The translations under genes and the position numbers were made by a program. A DNA stretch of 64,000 nucleotides from Nocardia flavorosea NBRC 108225 (GTDB taxonomy: Bacteria > Actinomycetota > Actinomycetes > Mycobacteriales > Mycobacteriaceae), in contig NZ_BDCG01000012.1 of NCBI RefSeq assembly GCF_001613385.1, positions 372,001-436,000 of the forward strand, given 5' to 3'. Shown here piece after piece: positions 1 to 8,902 of this stretch. Each line of letters starts with the position of its first letter. Position 1 is the stretch's first letter. The notes beneath the pieces were generated by a model. The model was given only the letters and a program-made list of their open reading frames with translations. It did not search any database and was not told where the DNA came from.

Positions 1-1
1 A

Positions 2-1456
2 CGACCGGCTCGTGCCGCGACGCCCGACGCCTCCGCAATCGAGGCGGCCTCGGGCAGCTGGACCTACCGTGAACTCGACCAACAGGCCGATGCCGCCGCG
101 GCCGCGCTGTGGTCGCTCGGCGTGCGCCCCGGCGATCGGGTGGCGGCGTGCCTGCCCAACGACCTCGATATCGTCGCCGCCTTCCACGGCACCCAGCGGA
201 TCGGCGCGATCTGGGCGGGTATCGGCGAGGCGATGGCGGCGGCCGAACAGCAGTACCTGCACGACCTGATCGAACCGAAGGTCGTCCTGGCCGGTCGGCG
301 TTGCCTGCTCGACACACCGGCCCGGGTCGACGCCGCCCAGTGGACGGCGGCTCGGCGCGCACCGGCCGCGCCCGCCATCGACACCGCGCTCGACGCACCC
401 GCCGGTATCGCTTTCACCAGCGGAACATCCGGGCGGCCGAAGGCGGTGGTGCACAGTCAGCGCAATATGCTGCTGCCCGGCGCAGTTCTCGTCGCGACCC
501 GCGAATGGGGCCCGGATCTGCGCAAAGGCGACAGTTTCCCGCTGACCATTCTCAACATGATCGTATTGTCGACGCTGCTCACCGCCCAGGCGGGCGGCTG
601 CGCGGTGATCATGGATCGCCGGGATCCCGCTGGGGTTGCGGAGTGGATCGCGACCCGGAAAGTGACTGTCTGGAACGGGGCACCCGCCCAGCTGCACGAT
701 CTGGCCGCCCACCCGGAACTGGACCTGAGCTCGCTGCGCGAGGTGTGGAGCGGCGGCAGCGACACCCCGGATCGACTCCGCGAGGCATTCGCCGCCGCAC
801 ACGGGCTGGTCCCGCGGGTGACCTACGGGCTCACCGAGGCGCCGGCCGTGGTCTCGATCGACCCGCCCGGGGCGGACTGGACTCCCCGAACGAGCGGTAC
901 GGTGCTGCCGCACTATGACGTCGCGGCCTACGACGACCACGGAAACCGGCTTCCGCCGGGCGAGATCGGCGAACTCGGGCTGTCGGGCCGGATCGACGGT
1001 CCGTGGGCGAACCTGTGGCGCCCGCTGCTCGGGCACTGGACCGGCGACGGAATCGAACCACCGCCCGCGGGGCCGGTCGTCACCGGCGATATCGGTACGG
1101 TCGATCCGGAGGGCCGGCTCACCCTGCTGGACCGGAAGAAGATGGTGATCATCCGCGGGAGTGCGAATATCTATCCGCTCGAGGTGGAACGGGTGCTGGA
1201 CACCCATCCCGCGGTCGGCAGATCCGCGGTCTGCGGGGTACCGCACGAACGACTCGGCCAGCAGGTCGCGGCGGTGATCCAGACGAATGGAGCGGCCGTG
1301 GATTTCACCGAACTCGCCGAACACTGCCGACGCGAACTCGCCGGTTACAAGGTGCCCGAGGTATGGGCCGTGGTCGAGGCACTACCCACCAACGCCATGG
1401 GCAAGGTCGTGCGCACGCGGCTGCCCGATCTGATCTTCCGCGCGGATACGGCATGA
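2..1456 (+). CDS. Acyl-CoA synthetase (AMP-dependent ligase), 5' end outside window
   Basis: Adenylate-forming ligase expected to convert a carboxylic acid to its CoA thioester in the cytoplasm. The frame is open to the left edge and already reads family-like before the first ATG at 122 (SGSWTYRELD), so the true start lies outside; 484 residues are visible. Seen: P-loop FTSGTSGRPKAVVH near visible residue 138, YGLTEAP, TGDIGTVDPEG, hinge DRKKMVIIRG and the C-terminal lysine motif NAMGKVV. All core motifs are intact, so it is likely active; the acid is unknown. Its stop overlaps the ATG of the next gene (ATGA), implying an operon with the SDR, reductase and hydratase that follow. Confidence 0.9.
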   Translation, partial: RPARAATPDASAIEAASGSWTYRELDQQADAAAAALWSLGVRPGDRVAACLPNDLDIVAAFHGTQRIGAIWAGIGEAMAAAEQQYLHDLIEPKVVLAGRRCLLDTPARVDAAQWTAARRAPAAPAIDTALDAPAGIAFTSGTSGRPKAVVHSQRNMLLPGAVLVATREWGPDLRKGDSFPLTILNMIVLSTLLTAQAGGCAVIMDRRDPAGVAEWIATRKVTVWNGAPAQLHDLAAHPELDLSSLREVWSGGSDTPDRLREAFAAAHGLVPRVTYGLTEAPAVVSIDPPGADWTPRTSGTVLPHYDVAAYDDHGNRLPPGEIGELGLSGRIDGPWANLWRPLLGHWTGDGIEPPPAGPVVTGDIGTVDPEGRLTLLDRKKMVIIRGSANIYPLEVERVLDTHPAVGRSAVCGVPHERLGQQVAAVIQTNGAAVDFTELAEHCRRELAGYKVPEVWAVVEALPTNAMGKVVRTRLPDLIFRADTA

Positions 1457-2511
1457 GCGGGACGGAGCCGGCGGCGACAGCGCAGTCTCATCGCACAGGG
1501 CCGCAGCAACCCGGCATGAACGAACCGGCCCGAGCAGCGCCGCGGAGTTCGGCAGCGCCTACGCCGGACTCCGGCACAGCCGCAATGAGCGAAGCAGATC
1601 GAGCGACGACAGGGCGGCGGCGCGAGGCACGGCCCTCACACAGGCCCGGAGTACAGGGGCAGCCGAAGCCGGGCCCGGAAACAGCAGGGCCGGGCGGCCG
1701 GACCAGGCGCGTTCCGGCACCCGGTGAACACACTGCTGTCGACGCGTATACGGCCGCGTTGCCATCGTTCGAGCTGAGTGGGCGGGTCGCTATCGTGACG
1801 GGCGCGTCGTCCGGGCTCGGCGCGGCGGTGAGCCGGGCGCTGGCAGGGCTCGGCGCGCAGGTCGCGGTGGTGGCGCGCCGGCGCGATCGGCTCGATGCGC
1901 TGGCCGGGGAGATCGGGGGAATCGCCGCCGCCGGTGACCTTTCGGAACCGGCGGCGATCGCGGAGATCATCCCGGATATCGCCGGGCGACTGGGACCACC
2001 CGAAATCCTGATCAATGCCGCGGGAAACCGGTTCGGCGCCGAACGCGCGGAATCCGAACCACTCGACGATATCCGGCGCACCCTCGACCTCAACCTGGTG
2101 GCGCCGCTACTGCTGGCTCAGCAGGTTTTCCCGTATATGCGTGAACTCGGCCGCGGATCGATCGTCAATATCTCCTCGATCAGCGGGCGAGTGGGTGTGC
2201 CGGGTATTCCGCAGGCGTCCTATGCCGCGAGCAAAGCGGGATTGTCCGGGCTCACCACGGAACTAGCGGTTCAATGGGCCCGGCATTCGATCCGAGTGAA
2301 CACGGTGGCGCCCGGGTTCTTCCGCAGCGAGATCACCGGCAGCCTGTACGACAGCGACCGGGGTGCCGAATATCTGCGGCGCAATATTCCGTTGCCCACC
2401 GAAGGGACCGCCGAGGACATGATCGGCGCGATCGTCTGGCTCGCCGGCGATGCGGGTCGTTATGTCACCGGCCAGACCGTCGTCGTCGACGGCGGGTGGA
2501 CGGCGCACTAG
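1453..2511 (+). CDS. Short-chain dehydrogenase/reductase with long low-complexity N-terminal extension
   Basis: NAD(P)-dependent SDR, probably acting on a hydroxy- or ketoacyl-CoA given its neighbours. The enzyme domain starts near residue 103 (LPSFELSGRVAIVTG) with TGASSGLG, NISSISGR and catalytic YAASK all present. The start used here is the ATG at 1453, overlapping the upstream stop (ATGA), giving 352 residues. The first ~100 are Pro/Ala/Gly/Arg-rich and contain further in-frame ATGs at 1516 and 1585, each beginning ATGARCG. A TTG at 1759 would give a normal ~250-residue SDR. Whether the extension is translated is unclear. Confidence 0.8.
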   Translation: MSGTEPAATAQSHRTGPQQPGMNEPARAAPRSSAAPTPDSGTAAMSEADRATTGRRREARPSHRPGVQGQPKPGPETAGPGGRTRRVPAPGEHTAVDAYTAALPSFELSGRVAIVTGASSGLGAAVSRALAGLGAQVAVVARRRDRLDALAGEIGGIAAAGDLSEPAAIAEIIPDIAGRLGPPEILINAAGNRFGAERAESEPLDDIRRTLDLNLVAPLLLAQQVFPYMRELGRGSIVNISSISGRVGVPGIPQASYAASKAGLSGLTTELAVQWARHSIRVNTVAPGFFRSEITGSLYDSDRGAEYLRRNIPLPTEGTAEDMIGAIVWLAGDAGRYVTGQTVVVDGGWTAH

Positions 2512-2571
2512 CCACCCGAAATGCTGGAACGGCACATATCCCGAACGGATCGAGGAAGGACCACATCACCG

Positions 2572-3555
2572 ATGTTCTCCGCAATTGTCATCAACAAGGG
2601 CGAAGCCGGCCCCCGGGCCGAACTCACCGGCGTGGACGAGGACCGGTTGCCCGAGGGCGACGTCGACATCCAGGTGGCCTACTCCACCCTCAACTACAAG
2701 GACGCCCTCGCGATCACCGGCGCCTCCCCCGTGGTGCGCAAGTTCCCGATGATTCCCGGTATCGATCTCGCCGGCACGGTGACGGCGAGCAGCCACTCCC
2801 GCTGGACCGCCGGTGACAAGGTCGTCCTGAACGGCTGGGGCGTCGGCGAAACCCATTGGGGTGGCCTCGCCCAGCGGGCCCGGCTCAACGGCGACTGGCT
2901 GATTCCGCTGCCCGGCGAATTCACCGAGCGCCAGGCCATGGCGATCGGCACCGCGGGCTACACCGCGGCGCTGTGCGTGGACACGCTGCTGTCCCACGGT
3001 CTCACCCCGGACGCCGGTGAAGTTCTGGTGACCGGCGCGACCGGCGGGGTCGGCAGTGTGGCGATCGCCCTGCTGACCAAGGCCGGCTTCACCGTCGCGG
3101 CCGCCACCGGCAAGGCCGATGAGCATGCCTACCTGAAGCAACTCGGCGCGACCACGGTGGTGGACCGCGCCGAGCTCGCCGAGAAGGGCAAACCGCTGCA
3201 GAAGGAACGCTGGGCCGGTGTCGTCGACACCGCCGGCAGTCACACCCTCGCCAATGCCGCCGCGCAAACCCGCTATGGCGGCGCGGTGGCCGCCTGCGGC
3301 CTCGCCCAGGGCATGGATTTCCCGGCGTCCGTTGCCCCATTCATCCTGCGCGGCGTCTCGCTGCTGGGTGTGGACAGTGTGATGGCGCCCCTCCAGAAAC
3401 GACTCGACGCCTGGGGCCGCCTGGCCCGCGATATGGACCCCGCCGTCCTCGATTCGATTGCCCGGGAGATCTCCGTCGGCGAGGCGATCGAGGCGGCAGG
3501 TGGATTCATCGCGGGTACCGTCCGCGGCCGCACAGTCGTCGATGTGAACCGCTGA
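2572..3555 (+). CDS. AcuI/YhdH-type medium-chain oxidoreductase (acrylyl-CoA reductase family)
   Basis: Zinc-free MDR-superfamily enzyme, 327 residues, resembling the YhdH/YhfP/AcuI branch that reduces acrylyl-CoA or other short enoyl-CoAs with NADPH. Seen: the N-terminal [14 protein letters not shown] stretch typical of this branch, a nucleotide-binding [11 protein letters not shown] near residue 148, and a C-terminal SLLGVDSVM segment. Start ATG 2572 is chosen for the GAGGAAGGA ribosome site 12 bases upstream; an ATG at 2521 has none. It follows the SDR by 60 bp and precedes the hydratase by 13 bp, so it is probably in the same operon. The exact substrate is inferred only. Confidence 0.85.
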   Translation: MFSAIVINKGEAGPRAELTGVDEDRLPEGDVDIQVAYSTLNYKDALAITGASPVVRKFPMIPGIDLAGTVTASSHSRWTAGDKVVLNGWGVGETHWGGLAQRARLNGDWLIPLPGEFTERQAMAIGTAGYTAALCVDTLLSHGLTPDAGEVLVTGATGGVGSVAIALLTKAGFTVAAATGKADEHAYLKQLGATTVVDRAELAEKGKPLQKERWAGVVDTAGSHTLANAAAQTRYGGAVAACGLAQGMDFPASVAPFILRGVSLLGVDSVMAPLQKRLDAWGRLARDMDPAVLDSIAREISVGEAIEAAGGFIAGTVRGRTVVDVNR

Positions 3556-3568
3556 ACAGGAGTTACTC

Positions 3569-4762
3569 GTGACCGAGAACGCGACCGAACCGACCGTCGA
3601 ACTCGACCTGAGCGATGTCGGCCACCGTGTCGGCAAACCCATCGGTGGCGGCCAGCTGTGGGATCCGTGCAGCACCTCCGATATCCGCCGCTGGGTGATG
3701 GCGATGGATTACCCGAACCCGCTGCACTGGGATCAGGAGTTCGCCCGCGAATCCCGTTACGGCGGGCTCGTCGCGCCGCAGTCGATCGCGGTCGCCCTCG
3801 ATTACGGTCACGGCGCGGCACCGGCCTGCGTGGGGCGTATACCGAACAGCCACCTCATCTTCGGCGGCGAGGAGTGGTGGTTCTACGGTTGCCCCGTGCG
3901 GCCCGGTGACCAGCTGTTCCAGGAGCGGCGATTCCACGATTACAAGGTGGCGGAAACGAAATTCGCCGGGCCCACCATGTTCTCCCGCGGCGATACCGTC
4001 CACCGCAACCAGCACGGGGTGCTCGTCGCCAAGGAGCGGTCGACCGCGATCCGCTATCTCGCCGAGGAAGCGAACAAACGCGGAATGTACGAAAACCAGC
4101 TCGGCGAGATCAAGAAATGGACGGCCGCCGAACTCGCCGAGGTCGATACGCTGCGCACCGAATGGCTCATGTCGAACCGGCTCGGTGTCTCACCGCATTT
4201 CGACGAGGTGAAGGTCGGCGACAAACTCCCGCGCCGGGTGATCGGCCCGCACAGTATCGCCAGCTTCACCACCGAGTACCGGGCCTTCCTGTTCAACATC
4301 TGGGGCACCTTCCGGTGGACGGCGCCCGAGGGTATCGAGGATCCGTGGGTCTACCAAGATCCCGGCTGGACCGAAGGTTTCGGGTTCGACGAAGAAGGCG
4401 CGAAAATCGATCCGCGGTTGCGTGACGGGCTTTACGTCGGGCCCTCGCGCGGCCATATCGACGCCGGCAAGGCCGGTGAGGTGGGGATGGCACGCGCCTA
4501 CGGTTACGGGGCCACCATGGGGGCCTGGTGCACCGACTACCTGGCCTATTGGGCGGGTAACGACGGCATGGTCCGGCACACCAAGGCCGATTTCCGGGGC
4601 CCGGCGTTCGAAGGCGATATCACCTGTTTCGACGCCGAGATCGTGGACAAGACTCCGGAATCCAGCTGGGGTGTGCCCCTGGTCCAGGTGAAGTTGAAAC
4701 TCACCAACCAGGACGGCGGTGTGCTGGTCTCCTGCACCGCCGAGGTCGAGCTCCCGCTGTAA
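3569..4762 (+). CDS. MaoC-like double-hotdog acyl-CoA dehydratase
   Basis: Predicted (R)-specific enoyl-CoA hydratase or related hotdog dehydratase, 397 residues, long enough for two hotdog folds. The hydratase-2 signature is seen early: DYPNPLHWDQEF, with likely catalytic Asp47 and His53 and the conserved Asn50. The second half (TKADFRGPAFEGDITCFDAE) looks like the usual second MaoC domain. The GTG start at 3569 follows an ACAGGAG ribosome site. Last gene of the first operon; a 272-bp gap follows with no feature seen beyond the ribosome site of the next gene. It probably hydrates the product of a linked acyl-CoA dehydrogenase. Confidence 0.8.
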   Translation: MTENATEPTVELDLSDVGHRVGKPIGGGQLWDPCSTSDIRRWVMAMDYPNPLHWDQEFARESRYGGLVAPQSIAVALDYGHGAAPACVGRIPNSHLIFGGEEWWFYGCPVRPGDQLFQERRFHDYKVAETKFAGPTMFSRGDTVHRNQHGVLVAKERSTAIRYLAEEANKRGMYENQLGEIKKWTAAELAEVDTLRTEWLMSNRLGVSPHFDEVKVGDKLPRRVIGPHSIASFTTEYRAFLFNIWGTFRWTAPEGIEDPWVYQDPGWTEGFGFDEEGAKIDPRLRDGLYVGPSRGHIDAGKAGEVGMARAYGYGATMGAWCTDYLAYWAGNDGMVRHTKADFRGPAFEGDITCFDAEIVDKTPESSWGVPLVQVKLKLTNQDGGVLVSCTAEVELPL

Positions 4763-5034
4763 CGCCGCTACCGCGGGGTGCGCCCGTCTCAGCGCGCTCC
4801 GCGGAAATACAACCACATACGACGGCAACGCCGGGCGCGGTACGAACCACACCGGACCACGGCCCGTATCCCGCCGGCCCCGCAACGGCGCATCATCGCG
4901 CAACAGATCACGTACGGAAGCGCGGCGACCGCGCACCGCCGGACACCAGAACGACGGGCCGCCGTGATCCGGGCGGCGGTCCTCCCAGCACCCTCCGTGC
5001 GCCGCGTGCGGAGCACCATCAGAGAGGACACCGG

Positions 5035-6732
5035 ATGAGTACCGGGACCCAGCACACTCCTGCCCCGGCGATCGTCGCGGGGCCGCCCCTCGCGGAAGAA
5101 CCCGGGCTGGGCACGCTCACTCTCCCGGGGTTCCTACGGGAAGTCACCGGCTCTTATGGCGATCGCACCGCGCTGGTCTTCCCCGCCGACGGCGTCGAGT
5201 GGACCTACGCCGACCTGTGGGACCGGGCCAACGAGGTCGCGCGAGCGCTGCGGGCGTGCGGGGTCGGGAAGGACAGCCGCGTCGGTGTGCTCATGACCAA
5301 CCGCGCCGAATGGCTCGCGGCGGTTTTCGGTACCTCGCTGGCGGGCGGCGTCGCGGTGGCGCTGAGTACGTTCTCCACGGCACCCGAACTCGATCACCTG
5401 CTCCGGACCTCCGGGGTATCGGTGCTGCTGTTCGAACGCCGGGTCGCGACAACAGATTTCGGCGAGGTACTCACCGGGCTGGCACCGCAGCTCGGTACCG
5501 CCGGCCCCGGTGCGGTCGCCTCGACGGAGTATCCCTTCCTCCGCCATCTCGCCGCGGTCGGCGAACCGGTGCCGGCGACAGCGATCGAGAGTTGGGGCGA
5601 GTTCCTGGCACGCGGCGCGGACACCGATCCCGCACTGATCGTCGCGACGGCCGCGACAGTGCAGCCCAGCGATACCGCCGTCCTGTTCTTCTCCTCCGGC
5701 ACCACCAGCAAACCGAAAGGTATCCGCAGCGCGCACCGCGGAGTCACGATCCAGCTGTGGCGGTTTCGCCGGATGTTCGGTTTCGGTCCGGACGACGAGG
5801 TGCGCTGCTGGACCGCCAACGGCTTCTTCTGGTCCGGTAATTTCGGCCAAGCGCTGGGCGCCACCCTCGCCGCCGGCGGCACCCTGGTCCTGCAGTCGAT
5901 GTTCGATGCCGAGGAGGCTCTCGAACTGATGCACACGCAGCGGGTCACCTTCCCGGTCTCCTGGCCGCACCAGCATGCCCAGCTCCAAGGCGCCCCCAAC
6001 TGGGACACCGTGGACCTGAGCAGCCTGCGCTTCGTCGACCGCGACCTCCCGCTGGCCACCCACCCCACCATCGACACCGACTGGACCGAACCCGGCCACG
6101 CCTACGGCAATACCGAAACCTTCACCATCACGACCTGTTTCCCGGCCTGCACGCCCGAGGAGACGATCGCCGGCAGCAGCGGTGTGCCGTTGCCCGGGGT
6201 GACGGTGAAGATCACCGACCCGCTCACCGGCTCGATCCTGAACCGCGGCGCACACGGCGAGATCTGCGTCAAAGGCCCTACTCTCATGCTCGGCTACGTG
6301 GGCACACCCCTCGACGAAACCCTCGACGAGGACGGCTATTTCCACACCGGCGACGGCGGATACCTCGACGACGACGGCCGTCTCTACTGGAAAGGCCGGC
6401 TCACCGACATCATCAAAACCGGTGGCGCCAATGTCTCCCCGCTGGAAGTGGACGAGGTACTCGCCGGATATCCCGGTGTGAAAATCGGCCGCACGGTGGG
6501 CGTCTCCCACGAAACTCTGGGCGAGATGGTCGTGGCCTGCGTCGTCCCGCACACCGGCCTGTCTCTCGATGCCGCCGCCATCCGCGACCACCTGCGCGCA
6601 CAGCTCGCCAGCTACAAGGTCCCCCGCGAAATCCTGTTCTTCACCGAGGCCGACCTCGCGCTCAGCTCGAGCGCCAAGATCAAATCCAGTGATCTGAAGC
6701 TACTGGCGGCTCGGCGACTCGGCGGCGAGTAG
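5035..6732 (+). CDS. Acyl-CoA synthetase (class I adenylate-forming ligase)
   Basis: Second CoA ligase of the region, 565 residues. Motifs in order: FFSSGTTSKPKG (P-loop), HAYGNTETFT (in place of the usual YG-TE motif), YFHTGDGGYLDDDG, GRLTDIIKTGGANVSP (hinge) and the C-terminal lysine region SSSAKIKSSDLK, which departs from the usual PxGK but keeps lysines. The ATG at 5035 has an AGAGAGGA ribosome site. Transcribed alone with its own upstream gap. It activates an unidentified carboxylic acid. The unusual C-terminal lysine motif makes the activity slightly less certain than for the other ligases here. Confidence 0.88.
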   Translation: MSTGTQHTPAPAIVAGPPLAEEPGLGTLTLPGFLREVTGSYGDRTALVFPADGVEWTYADLWDRANEVARALRACGVGKDSRVGVLMTNRAEWLAAVFGTSLAGGVAVALSTFSTAPELDHLLRTSGVSVLLFERRVATTDFGEVLTGLAPQLGTAGPGAVASTEYPFLRHLAAVGEPVPATAIESWGEFLARGADTDPALIVATAATVQPSDTAVLFFSSGTTSKPKGIRSAHRGVTIQLWRFRRMFGFGPDDEVRCWTANGFFWSGNFGQALGATLAAGGTLVLQSMFDAEEALELMHTQRVTFPVSWPHQHAQLQGAPNWDTVDLSSLRFVDRDLPLATHPTIDTDWTEPGHAYGNTETFTITTCFPACTPEETIAGSSGVPLPGVTVKITDPLTGSILNRGAHGEICVKGPTLMLGYVGTPLDETLDEDGYFHTGDGGYLDDDGRLYWKGRLTDIIKTGGANVSPLEVDEVLAGYPGVKIGRTVGVSHETLGEMVVACVVPHTGLSLDAAAIRDHLRAQLASYKVPREILFFTEADLALSSSAKIKSSDLKLLAARRLGGE

Positions 6733-6932
6733 ACCGGCTACACCTTGCGCTCGGCGATCGCCCCGGGATGCTGTGCAGGACGGTGCGGGTAGCCCTCTGC
6801 GGCCGCCTCGAGCATCGAATGTGCCATTCAGCGGGAAAAAGGTTCTCGGGGTGCTCTCGCGCTGCCTTAGCGTGCCGGTTCCGGGCACGCCGGCCTTCCA
6901 GCGCCGCCCGCGGCTATCCAGGAGGAGTCTCT

Positions 6933-7649
6933 GTGTCTCTGCTCAAAAACCGACTGTCCGCGATGATCGGTGCGATCATCGCGGCGATGGCGATCATCGC
7001 AGCCGGAAGCGGCAGCGCGGTCGCCGCGCCGCACACCGGTGAAATGTTCCTCACCTTCATCCGCCACGGCGAATCGGCCGGCAATGCTTCCGGTCTGATC
7101 GATACCTCCACCCCTGGCCCCGAGCTGACCGACAAGGGCTGGGCCCAAGCCACCGCGGTGGCGGGCTACCTGGCCGATTGCCAATTCGACGGAATCTTCG
7201 CGTCGACGATGATCCGGACCCAGCAGACCGCGATGCCGACCTCCGATCGGTGTCAGCGCCCGGTAACCGTGGAGCCGGGTATCCACGAGATCGAGGCAGG
7301 GATTTACGAGGGCCGCCCGGAGCACGAGGCCGGCCAGGGCTACTTCGAAGCACCGATCCAGTGGATCCAGGGCAATCTGGACGCCCGCATCCCCGGCTCG
7401 ATCAACGGTCACGAGTTCGAGAAGCGGATGGACGACTCGATCCGGGACATCCGGAACCGCGGCAGCAAGCGTCCGATGATCTTCTCGCACGGCGGCGCCA
7501 TCATGATCTGGACGATGCTCTCCGTCTCCGACCCGGACATGAGCAAGCTGCAGAACGACCCGTTGCAGAACACCGGCCGGGTGGTTGTGAAGGGCACCCC
7601 GGACAAGGGCTGGCGGCTCGTGTCATGGGATGGCACCCCGGTCGGCTGA
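6933..7649 (+). CDS. Secreted histidine phosphatase (phosphoglycerate-mutase superfamily)
   Basis: Exported branch of the histidine phosphatase superfamily, 238 residues. A signal peptide is visible: basic SLLKNRL, a hydrophobic run of ~20 residues and an AVAA cleavage region before APHTGEM. The catalytic FIRHGES follows, with the second histidine in IFSHGGAI near the C-terminus. The GTG start at 6933 has a strong GGAGGAG ribosome site six bases upstream; longer in-frame reading upstream is not needed. It probably removes phosphate from extracellular or envelope substrates. It is unrelated by function to the flanking CoA genes. No terminator was recognised downstream. Confidence 0.85.
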   Translation: MSLLKNRLSAMIGAIIAAMAIIAAGSGSAVAAPHTGEMFLTFIRHGESAGNASGLIDTSTPGPELTDKGWAQATAVAGYLADCQFDGIFASTMIRTQQTAMPTSDRCQRPVTVEPGIHEIEAGIYEGRPEHEAGQGYFEAPIQWIQGNLDARIPGSINGHEFEKRMDDSIRDIRNRGSKRPMIFSHGGAIMIWTMLSVSDPDMSKLQNDPLQNTGRVVVKGTPDKGWRLVSWDGTPVG

Positions 7650-7789
7650 ACCGGACAGGGTGTTCCCCGACCCTCCGCGCGCGGGCGGCCGGGGGACATC
7701 GCCGGTGGTCCGGGTGCCACCGACGCGCGGCGAACCGGATCCAGTGGGCAGGCTGTCTTCGGCACCCGGTGCTGTTGTGTCCGGCTGCA

Positions 7790-8902
7790 TCACCGATAAC
7801 GAGCGGCGAGCCCGCGGCGGTGGTCAGCGGGTGAGCCGTACAGGGAACGGTTGAGGGTAGCGCGTTTGAGGTACCGGTGGATTCCGCTCTCCCAGGTGTA
7901 GCCGATCCCGCCGTGCAACTGCATCGCGTCACCGGCGATCCGGACCGCGGCTTCGCCGGTGAACGCTTTCGCCATACTCACCGACCGGCTGCTGTCCGGA
8001 GCGCCGGTGGCCATGGCCGTCAGAGCGGCGGTCACCAGTTGCCGGGCGACGGTCGACTCCACCAGCATGTCGGCACAGGCGTGTTTTACGGCTTGGAAGG
8101 AACCGACGGGGCGGCCGAACTGTTCACGGACCCGGGTGTAGTCGACGGTCGCCTCCAGCATGGCAGCTGCGAGGCCCAGGCTGTCGCAGGCCACCGCAAG
8201 GGCGGCGCGGTCGTAGAGATCCCGCAGCGGACGCGCCGCGCCGGGAGCGAACGGGACGAACGACTGCGGGGCCGAGACCACATCCAGGGCAGTGACCTTG
8301 CCGAGTGAGCGGGTCTCGTCGACCACCGGCTGTGCGGTGATCTGCAGCCCCGCGGCACCGGGGTCGACCAGGGCGATACCGGGGGCACCGCCGGGGGCGT
8401 GGACGGGGATCAGCAAGACCGTGGCTGCGGGGGCATCGAGGACGAAATCCGCTGATCCCGACAGCAGGGTCGCCTTACCGGTTTGGACCAATTCGAAGGT
8501 GGGTACTATGCCTCCGGTGCCGGCACAAGCCGTTTCGCCGCCGGCCGCCGGCACCATGTTTCCAGCGAGTACCGCCACGGGCCGCGCAGTTCCCGCGACG
8601 GTTTCGCGCAGTACGACGTCGCGGCGGGTAGTCGGTTCCAGTAAGCACAGGGCGCCGATACCCGCCGCGGCGACGGCGGGATACGGGGTGCGGGCCGCGA
8701 CCCGGCCGATCTCCTCGAGCAGAATCGCCGTTTCGGTGAACGTCGCTGCGGTTCCGTCGAAGTCGTCCGGTATCTCGAGCCCCGTCCACCCGGCGCCGGC
8801 CAAGGCAGACCATTCCACCGCCGCGTCGCCGGTCTTCCCGAGCAGTTCTCGTGCCACGGTGCGCAGTTCGTCGTGGAATTCGGCGAAATCGTCGCTCATC
8901 AT
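7790..8902 (-). CDS. Acyl-CoA dehydrogenase, non-catalytic-type partner subunit
   Basis: Acyl-CoA dehydrogenase fold, 370 residues. The region that carries the catalytic ER glutamate in the adjacent gene reads ALAVACDSLG here, so the base is absent, while the FAD/assembly stretch VREQFGRPVGSFQAVKH and QLHGGIGYTWE are kept. This is the pattern of the partner subunit in mycobacterial alpha2-beta2 FadE enzymes. Its ATG overlaps the stop of the catalytic partner (8899-8902), which favours co-translation and a heteromer. Last gene of a leftward operon that runs from 13557. Substrate unknown. Confidence 0.85.
   Translation of the reverse strand: MMSDDFAEFHDELRTVARELLGKTGDAAVEWSALAGAGWTGLEIPDDFDGTAATFTETAILLEEIGRVAARTPYPAVAAAGIGALCLLEPTTRRDVVLRETVAGTARPVAVLAGNMVPAAGGETACAGTGGIVPTFELVQTGKATLLSGSADFVLDAPAATVLLIPVHAPGGAPGIALVDPGAAGLQITAQPVVDETRSLGKVTALDVVSAPQSFVPFAPGAARPLRDLYDRAALAVACDSLGLAAAMLEATVDYTRVREQFGRPVGSFQAVKHACADMLVESTVARQLVTAALTAMATGAPDSSRSVSMAKAFTGEAAVRIAGDAMQLHGGIGYTWESGIHRYLKRATLNRSLYGSPADHRRGLAARYR

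Noticed and set aside
5134..6591. A 485-codon open frame opposite the acyl-CoA synthetase
   Set aside because: No recognisable motifs; the plus-strand ligase is complete with all motifs.
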